Shown here: piece by piece, positions 58,272 through 64,000 of the stretch
Numbering within the stretch: position 1 is the first letter of the stretch
How the letters are laid out: every line of letters begins with the position of its first letter
NCBI GenBank assembly: GCA_964451325.1
Contig: CAYVHO010000015.1
Span: 1-64,000 of the forward strand
Source of the DNA: JAADHI01 sp964451325
GTDB lineage: Bacteria > Nitrospirota > Nitrospiria > SBBL01 > JAADHI01
DNA length: 64,000 nt
Direction: 5' to 3'
Made by a program: the position numbers and the translations under genes
The notes under the pieces: generated by a model
Databases searched by the model: none
The model's input: the letters and a program-made list of their open reading frames with translations, nothing else
What the model was told of the DNA's origin: nothing

Positions 58272-60626
58272 ATGATTGACCTGCATTACATTATTGCAAA
58301 AGAGCTCAAAGCTGAAAAAAGCCAAATTACCGCTGCAATCGCCTTACTGGATGAGGGGGCGACGGTGCCTTTTATTGCGCGTTATCGTAAGGAAGCGACG
58401 GGCGGTTTGGATGATATTCAGTTGCGTCATTTGGAAGAGCGCTTGAATTATTTGCGCGAGTTGGAAGCGCGTCGTGAAGTCGTACTCTCAAATATCAATG
58501 AAACAGGCAAACTTACTGATGCCTTGAAAATAGACATTCTGGCCGCCGAGACCAAAACACGGCTTGAAGATCTTTATCGCCCTTTTGTGAAAAAACGTCG
58601 TACCAAGGGGCAGATTGCACGTGAGGCGGGTCTTGAGCCCTTGGCGTTTGCCTTGCTTGAAACGCCGACTTTAGTGCCTGAGATTATTGCGGCAGACTAT
58701 CTTAATCCTGAAAAAGAGATTGCCGATGTTGAAGCGGCTTTGTTGGGCGCACGTCATATTTTGATGGAACATTTTGCGGAAGATGCGGGTTTGTTGGCGG
58801 CCTTGCGGGAATTTACACAAAACAATGGCAAGATTCAGTCTCAAGTGATTAAGGGCAAAGAGAACGAGGGGGCGAAGTTTTCAGATTATTTTGATTTTAG
58901 TGAGGCCCTTAAAACAATTCCCTCGCACCGTACCCTGGCTTTATTTCGCGGTCAAAAACAAGAGATCCTCCGTCTGAATGTTGTTTTTGAAGAAACACAA
59001 GCCGATGCAAAAAAGCGTCAAGATCCTTCAAAACTAGAACACATGATCGCCAGCCATTTTAAAATTAAATCCGAAGGTCGCCCAGCAGATGCGTGGTTGT
59101 GGGAGGTCGTGCGTTGGACCTGGCGGGTGAAGTCTTCTCTGCATTTGGATTTAGAGATGAAACGACAGATTCGAGAACGGGCCGAGCAGACCGCCATCAC
59201 GGTTTTTGCGCGTAATCTGCATGACTTGCTATTGGCTGCACCCGCCGGGCCACGCGTGACAATGGGACTTGATCCGGGGATTCGTACCGGCATCAAAGTT
59301 GCGGTGATCGACGGCACGGGCAAGCTTTTGGATACGGCCACGCTGTATGCCCATGCCCCGCGTAATGAATGGGATCAATCCATCCACAACTTATCTTTGC
59401 TTTCTGCAAAATACAAGGTGGACTTGATTAGTATCGGCAATGGCACGGCCTCGCGAGAAACCGACCGTTTGGTGGCGGATTTGATCACGCGTCACCCTGA
59501 ATTAAATCTGAAAAAAATGATCGTCTCCGAAGCGGGGGCCTCGGTGTATTCAGCCTCCGCATTTGCGTCTCAGGAGTTTCCTGAACTGGATGTCTCGCTT
59601 CGTGGTGCCGTTTCCATCGCCCGGCGTCTGCAAGATCCCCTGGCGGAATTGGTGAAAATAGACGCCAAAGCCATCGGCGTCGGACAATATCAGCACGATG
59701 TAAATCAGGTGCGTTTGTCTCAGTCTTTAGCGCATGTGGTCGAAGATGGCGTGAATGCCGTGGGGGTTGATTTGAATACGGCCTCTGCGCCCTTGCTCAG
59801 TTTTGTCTCGGGTCTGAGTCCTGTTTTGGCAAATAATATTGTGGCCTTCAGAGATGAAAACGGGCCTTATGCAAACCGAAAAAAACTTATGAAAGTGCCG
59901 CGTCTTGGCGCAAAAGCCTTTGAGCAATGTGCGGGTTTTTTACGGGTGATGAATGGGGACAATACCCTGGATGCCTCGACCGTACATCCCGAAGCCTATG
60001 CCGTGGTGGAGCGTATTGCGGAAAAAAACGGGCGTGAAATTAATACCCTGATTGGGGATGCGGTTTTTTTGAAATCTTTAGAGGCCAAAAACTATGTGGA
60101 TGCACAATTTGGTGAACCCACGGTCTGTGACATTCTTTTAGAATTAGAAAAACCGGGACGCGATCCGCGCCCTGAATTCAAAATGCCACAATTTAAAGTG
60201 GGCATTGAAAAAGTTTCTGATTTAAAAACAGGGATGCAGCTTGAAGGCGTGGTGAGCAATGTCACCAATTTTGGGGCCTTTGTGGATGTGGGTGTGCATC
60301 AGGATGGTTTGGTGCATATTTCTCAATTGGCAGATCGTTACGTTTCCGATCCGCACAAAGTGGTGAAGGCCGGAGATATTGTCAAAGTCAAAGTGCAATC
60401 CGTTGACCTTGAACGCAAACGCATTGCATTGACGATGCGCACAGAAAATCCACCCGAAACAAAACAAGCCATAAAAAAGCCCAGAAAACCAGAGAAACAA
60501 ACAGAACCGCGACCTGAGCAAAAAAGAGAGAAAAAACTGCGGAAGCCGCAACCCTCAAAAAATCCCACAATGCTACAAAATGCAATGGCCGCCGCGCTTG
60601 CAAAAGCAGGTTTGAAAAAGAAATAG
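58272..60626 (+). CDS. tex: Tex-family transcription accessory / RNA-binding protein
   Basis: A 784-residue Tex. N-terminal helical region: TAAIALLDEGATVPFIARYRKEATGGLDDIQLRHLEERLNYL. YqgF/RNase-H-like core: MGLDPGIRTGIKVAVID. Helix-hairpin-helix: LSFVSGLSPVLANNIVAFRDENG and KVPRLGAKAFEQCAGFLRV. The S1 domain GMQLEGVVSNVTNFGAFVDVGVHQDGLVHISQLADRYV is at about 655-725. A basic Lys/Pro tail ends the protein. Tex affects toxin-gene expression and desiccation or stress response in several bacteria. Confidence 0.96.
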   Translation: MIDLHYIIAKELKAEKSQITAAIALLDEGATVPFIARYRKEATGGLDDIQLRHLEERLNYLRELEARREVVLSNINETGKLTDALKIDILAAETKTRLEDLYRPFVKKRRTKGQIAREAGLEPLAFALLETPTLVPEIIAADYLNPEKEIADVEAALLGARHILMEHFAEDAGLLAALREFTQNNGKIQSQVIKGKENEGAKFSDYFDFSEALKTIPSHRTLALFRGQKQEILRLNVVFEETQADAKKRQDPSKLEHMIASHFKIKSEGRPADAWLWEVVRWTWRVKSSLHLDLEMKRQIRERAEQTAITVFARNLHDLLLAAPAGPRVTMGLDPGIRTGIKVAVIDGTGKLLDTATLYAHAPRNEWDQSIHNLSLLSAKYKVDLISIGNGTASRETDRLVADLITRHPELNLKKMIVSEAGASVYSASAFASQEFPELDVSLRGAVSIARRLQDPLAELVKIDAKAIGVGQYQHDVNQVRLSQSLAHVVEDGVNAVGVDLNTASAPLLSFVSGLSPVLANNIVAFRDENGPYANRKKLMKVPRLGAKAFEQCAGFLRVMNGDNTLDASTVHPEAYAVVERIAEKNGREINTLIGDAVFLKSLEAKNYVDAQFGEPTVCDILLELEKPGRDPRPEFKMPQFKVGIEKVSDLKTGMQLEGVVSNVTNFGAFVDVGVHQDGLVHISQLADRYVSDPHKVVKAGDIVKVKVQSVDLERKRIALTMRTENPPETKQAIKKPRKPEKQTEPRPEQKREKKLRKPQPSKNPTMLQNAMAAALAKAGLKKK

Positions 60627-60738
60627 TTTGTTTTATTTGAGCTGGTGAAGGTGCTTGAGCAAGTGTGAAACATCAATTTCTAATTCTAAATTTTGTTTTT
60701 TGCTTGGGTTTGAATGGTGAGCGAGGCCTCACCAAAGG

Positions 60739-61122
60739 CTATCTCCAAATCAGTTGTCCAAAGCGATGTCCAAGCCAAACGGCCAGAAGCCCTAATAAGA
60801 TCTGCGCGCCAATGTTTAGAAGGGCGAGACCATTTTGCCCCTCACGCATCAGGTGCATGGTTTCGTTTCCAAAGGTGGAAAAAGTGGTGAATGCCCCCAG
60901 GAGACCCATGAAAAGAAAGAGTCGTGTTTCAGGGTTCATGATCTGAGACGCATCGGCCCATTGAGAAAGCAGACCGATGGCAAGACAGCCGATGACATTG
61001 ACGGTGAGTGTCCCGTAGGGGAAGCTTGTGTTGCCGGAAAGATTTTGTGCCCACCCGCTGAGTCCATATCGCAAAATTGCGCCGAGGAATCCACCCAAAC
61101 CGACAAAGAGCACTTTTGCCAT
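60739..61122 (-). CDS. crcB: fluoride channel CrcB/Fluc
   Basis: Four membrane segments in 127 residues. LFVGLGGFLGAILRYGLSGWAQ and PYGTLTVNVIGCLAIGLL (with the key Asn), then FLFMGLLGAFTTFSTFGNETM, the GxxGxxTTFSTF motif. Forms dual-topology dimers exporting fluoride. GGAG precedes the ATG. It is the last gene of a three-gene minus-strand group. No fluoride riboswitch was recognised upstream. Confidence 0.95.
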   Translation of the reverse strand: MAKVLFVGLGGFLGAILRYGLSGWAQNLSGNTSFPYGTLTVNVIGCLAIGLLSQWADASQIMNPETRLFLFMGLLGAFTTFSTFGNETMHLMREGQNGLALLNIGAQILLGLLAVWLGHRFGQLIWR

Positions 61123-61147
61123 TTTAAGCTCCCTTCAGGCGATCCGT

Positions 61148-61708
61148 TCAGGCGATCCGTTGTGCAATCAGTTGTGCGACCCAAGTGCCGTCTGCATCGG
61201 GCAAGGCTTCCATTTTTTCGCCCTTTTGATCAATCATGCCCTCGTGATAGAAAAGGATGCGGAAATCAGAAAAAAGGTGCAGCAGTTCATTGTGATCCCA
61301 GCAAAAAGCCGTGCGGGAGGGTTTTCCAAATTGACGATGTTGATCAATCAGGAAGGTTTCGTAGATGAGGACGCCTCCTATTTTTAGGGCTTTTTTGAGG
61401 CGGGAAATGACGTTTCGGTCGAGATAATAAAAGCAGGTCAGTAGGTCGAAAATTTCATCGGAAAAAGGACTTTCTTTTTCAAGGTCGGCGCAATGGGCGG
61501 TAAAAGGAAGTGCTTCTTTTTGTGCCTTGTCGTTGCAAAAATTGACGGCATCTTCATTGCGATCAAATCCATCAACGGTGTAAGCATTGTTTGCCAGAAA
61601 AAAAGCATTTCGGCCGAAACCACAGGCAAAATCGAGGGCACGGCCTTTGGGCAGGTAGGACAGATTATGGACAAGCAGGGGTGCGGGGCTTTGAGCGCGG
61701 TGTTCCAT
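61148..61708 (-). CDS. class I SAM-dependent methyltransferase (TehB-like)
   Basis: The 186 residues include the SAM motif LDFACGFGRNAFFLANNAYTVDGFDRNEDAV (about 25-55) and ADLEKESPFSDEIFDLLTCFYYLDRNVISRLKKALKIGGVLIYETFL (motifs II and III). It resembles TehB/Thiopurine-type small methyltransferases; substrate unknown. The start is one base after the stop of the ChaN-PDZ gene. A 13-bp direct repeat (TTCAGGCGATCCG, 61134-61159) covers its stop region. Confidence 0.82.
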   Translation of the reverse strand: MEHRAQSPAPLLVHNLSYLPKGRALDFACGFGRNAFFLANNAYTVDGFDRNEDAVNFCNDKAQKEALPFTAHCADLEKESPFSDEIFDLLTCFYYLDRNVISRLKKALKIGGVLIYETFLIDQHRQFGKPSRTAFCWDHNELLHLFSDFRILFYHEGMIDQKGEKMEALPDADGTWVAQLIAQRIA

Positions 61709-61709
61709 C

Positions 61710-62981
61710 TTAGGGGTGGCCCGAACCCGAAGCGGTCATGAGCGCCTCGGTTTCGATGGATTTGCCATTACGGATGAGTTTGATTTTGATCCGATCTCCG
61801 GGTTTTTTCTGTTGCAGATAATAAATGATGTCGAAGCGCTCGTGGATGGTCACATCATCCATGCGTGAAACGATATCCCCTTTTTTGATGCCTGCTTTTG
61901 CTGCGGGTGAATCGGGGAAAACATCGCTGACCTGCACTCCGGCCTGAAATTGATCCATCATAATACCCAAACGCACTTTTTTTTCTTTAAGTTCCTGATA
62001 AGACACCCCCCAGACAAAGTCGGCCAATGGCAGGGGTAGATTGGGGGCTTTGACATCAAGCATTTTCATTTCATCGGGAAAGTTTTGTGCGTGAGGGATG
62101 ACAATTTGATAGGGCACAGGCAGACGGCGAAAGGTGCGCCGGGGCAGTCCAAATCCATAGCCGACATGAAATCCACCCGCCATAACCATCATTTTTTTAT
62201 CTTTGCCTTCCAGTGAGGAAAGATAGTCCGCGATGGTTTCAGACATGGTTTCTTCCCAAAAAAGCATCATCTGGTAAAAAGACTCAAATTGCTCGGATGC
62301 GCCAGGGCCGTGGCCTTGAAAAATGGCGTTTACCGCCGTGCGATGATGTGGGTCATTGTCGTCGATTTCCGGCAACTTTTTTTTATCATTGTCCGAAAGT
62401 CCGGCCATGCCTGAAGCACGCATTTTAAAGGCCATTTCTGAAGTGGGTCTTAAGGCCACGAGCGGTATTTTTTCTGCCTTAATAAAGTCAAGCAGGTCTC
62501 TGTAATAGGCGTCGTTATGGCTCCAGTCTTCGTACCAGCGCTTGAGAAAAGCTTTGTCATCTCCGTCATTTCTAATCCACTGATCCAGTACATCCTGTGA
62601 GGAGCGTCGGAACATTTCCATGCCCACGACGACTTGTCCCGGAAAGCGTGAGACCAAAGCTTTGAGAATTTTGAGCTGGACTTGGTGGTCTTCTAAGCTG
62701 TCATGGACTTCTCCTGCGTAAATGATACGGGATGCAGCCAGTGTTTCGATGACTTCTGCTTCAGAGAGTGTTTGTCCTGTTTTTAAATGAACAATTTGTC
62801 CGGGTTTGATTTTTGTGATGTCTTGATAGGGTGATTCAGGGCTGGCGGATGTTGATGGGGCCGACTCGGAGGGTGTTTCCACTTTTTCCACCATTGCATG
62901 CATGGGTTTGTGTGCCTGTTTGCTACAAGCACTCCCAAAAAATGGCAGAAGCAGGGCGAGTAATATACCGATTCGATTCAT
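61710..62981 (-). CDS. ChaN-like (haem-binding uptake/Tiki) lipoprotein fused to a PDZ domain
   Basis: Signal with lipobox FFGSAC (Cys about 19). After a Ser/Pro linker the ChaN-like domain spans about residues 75-310: ASRIIYAGEVHDSLEDHQVQLKIL (with the E-V-H-D metal-type motif), QVVVGMEMFRRSSQDVLDQWI and MMVMAGGFHVGYGFGLPRRTF. The C-terminal PDZ (about 335-415) is VRLGIMMDQFQAGVQVSDVFPDSPAAKAGIKKGDIVSRMDD. ChaN of Campylobacter binds haem; the EreA/Tiki relatives are metallo-hydrolases. The PDZ fusion suggests that it docks to or works with a peptidase. Upstream member of a coupled group with the methyltransferase and crcB. Confidence 0.85.
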   Translation of the reverse strand: MNRIGILLALLLPFFGSACSKQAHKPMHAMVEKVETPSESAPSTSASPESPYQDITKIKPGQIVHLKTGQTLSEAEVIETLAASRIIYAGEVHDSLEDHQVQLKILKALVSRFPGQVVVGMEMFRRSSQDVLDQWIRNDGDDKAFLKRWYEDWSHNDAYYRDLLDFIKAEKIPLVALRPTSEMAFKMRASGMAGLSDNDKKKLPEIDDNDPHHRTAVNAIFQGHGPGASEQFESFYQMMLFWEETMSETIADYLSSLEGKDKKMMVMAGGFHVGYGFGLPRRTFRRLPVPYQIVIPHAQNFPDEMKMLDVKAPNLPLPLADFVWGVSYQELKEKKVRLGIMMDQFQAGVQVSDVFPDSPAAKAGIKKGDIVSRMDDVTIHERFDIIYYLQQKKPGDRIKIKLIRNGKSIETEALMTASGSGHP

Positions 62982-63060
62982 TGGCTCATTCTACAAAGAA
63001 GAGGTCGAGACTGTCAATGTGTGTTCATGTGGCACTCAGGAAGTTCTGATTAAGCCTGAA

Positions 63061-64000
63061 CTAAGCCTTGAATTTGATCAGGACACTGGGTAGCAATAAA
63101 AAGTCCATGACCAGGGCGAGTGTAATGGTCAGAGCTGACATCAATCCCATGTCGGCGTTCATGCGATAACCGGAGAGTGTCAGTACCATAAAGCCCGCGA
63201 CCAAGGCCACGGTCGTCACCCCAATGGCTGTCCCCACAGTGTTGAAGGCATAGCGGACGGCGTGGGCTGGATCCAGCTTTTGCTCTCGACGTGCCCGCAC
63301 ATATTTATTCAGGAAATGAACGGTATCATCCACAACAATGCCCAGGGTCATGGTCACGACGACGGACAAACCCAAACCGACTTGTCCAACAAACATCCCC
63401 CAAAGCCCATAAGTGCCGGCAGAAGGTTTGGTAGGAGACTGATGAGGCCGAGCTTCAGGCTCTTCAATGCAAAAATGAGGATGACTGAAATCAAAATCAG
63501 TGCACCAAAAGAAGCCTTTAACATGCTGTGGATATTTCGTTGTGAGAGGTCTGCCCAGATCACGGAAAGTCCAGAGCCGTAGGTAAACATCTCTTGTGGT
63601 GCATTTTTTCGTAGCCATGTCCGTGCGTCATTTTCCAAAATCTGAAGTTCTTTTGTGCTGGTATCTTTCACGGTGACCAGCATTCGTGTGGACGATTTTT
63701 TGACATTGATCTGGTTATTGAGGTCGAGCCCAAAAGGCAGGGATAGTTCATACAAGAGCAGGTATTGTGCCGTCAGATCACGTCGTTCGGGAATGCGGTA
63801 ATAGGCGGGATCATTTTCATGCATGTTTTGGTTCAGCCGTTTGATGATATCGGTAATCGCCAATACATGTGAAACCTTGGCTTGTGTCCGATACCAGTTT
63901 GCAAATGCGTCCACTGTAGCAAGATAGGCGGGATCGTTGATGCTACTTTCTTCACCCGATTCCAGTGCATATTGAATCAAGTCGGTGCCTGTCAGCCTTG
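63061..64000 (-). pseudogene. MMPL/RND-family exporter, frameshifted, 5' part beyond window
   Basis: From the right edge the frame reads RLTGTDLIQYALESGEESSI and continues through a membrane segment (ASFGALILISVILIFALKSL) to SLLPNLLPALM (63410). Then the frame shifts: GTYGLWGMFVGQVGLGLSVVVTMTLGIVVDDTVHFLNKY and the final membrane helices continue in another frame to the stop at 63061. TMTLGIVVDDTVHFLNKY is the conserved RND helix-4 motif. It is the C-terminal half of an MMPL/hydrophobe exporter interrupted by one frameshift near 63405-63412, either a true lesion or a sequence error. Confidence 0.85.

Noticed and set aside
1..64000. CRISPR arrays, tRNA or rRNA genes, integron attC sites, prophage structural genes
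   Set aside because: None were recognised on either strand despite looking near the TA modules and the transposase.

Overview
The window comes from a Gram-negative (diderm) bacterium of moderate GC. Evidence is an LptC-like protein, many type II (lipobox) signal peptides, OMP C-terminal debris and an MMPL/RND exporter. The style of the genes (polyglycine-tethered lipoproteins, a CHASE2/sigma54-type regulator, an extracytoplasmic caspase, an 'AHIDSGKT' type EF-G, DUF4388 response regulator) suits a delta-proteobacterial-grade lineage, but I cannot name a taxon from sequence alone.

Layout. (1) 1-24.3 kb, almost all minus strand: a surface or periplasmic lipoprotein region (DUF4105, PEGA, FN3/PPC, LptC-like, several Cys-Gly-rich lipoproteins, a 1439-residue LamG/InlB-type repeat lipoprotein, VCBS lipoprotein). 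It is peppered with broken gene copies, REP-like palindromes and toxin-antitoxin (TA) modules. It ends in a tight five-gene operon (24.3->16.4 kb): DUF4384 lipoprotein, CHASE2-AAA+ membrane regulator, WD40-caspase lipoprotein, TM-anchored protein and VCBS lipoprotein. This operon is my best candidate for an undescribed signalling system. (2) 24.8-30.2 kb, plus strand housekeeping: VanZ, ComF, rpsF-ssb-rpsR with a clean terminator, gamma-carbonic anhydrase, SDR, TPR protein. (3) 30.2-37.5 kb: complete trp operon trpE-G-(small orf)-D-C-(hicA-hicB)-F-B-A, with a TA module inside it and no visible attenuator. (4) 37.5-43.4 kb: accessory island with a KAP P-loop NTPase, hicBA, a REP-associated (Y1) transposase with inverted ends and a Phd/ParE pair. 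Decayed second copies of the 3' ends of typA and trpA flank the transposase, so the trpA-typA interval looks duplicated. (5) 43.4-64 kb: typA, a two-component pair, pentapeptide protein, GNAT, htpG, AAA/DUF4143 ATPase, yaeQ, fusA, higBA, hicBA, tex, a ChaN-PDZ/methyltransferase/crcB operon, and a frameshifted MMPL gene running off the right edge.

How things fit together. The trp genes cover every step from chorismate to tryptophan. rpsF-ssb-rpsR is the classic translation/replication cluster. Eight TA modules (one broken) in 64 kb, a RAYT transposase, REP pairs and several gene relics show a genome region shaped by repeated duplication and small mobile elements. No tRNA, rRNA or CRISPR array was seen. 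All functional calls come from reading motifs and family resemblance; no database search was run.
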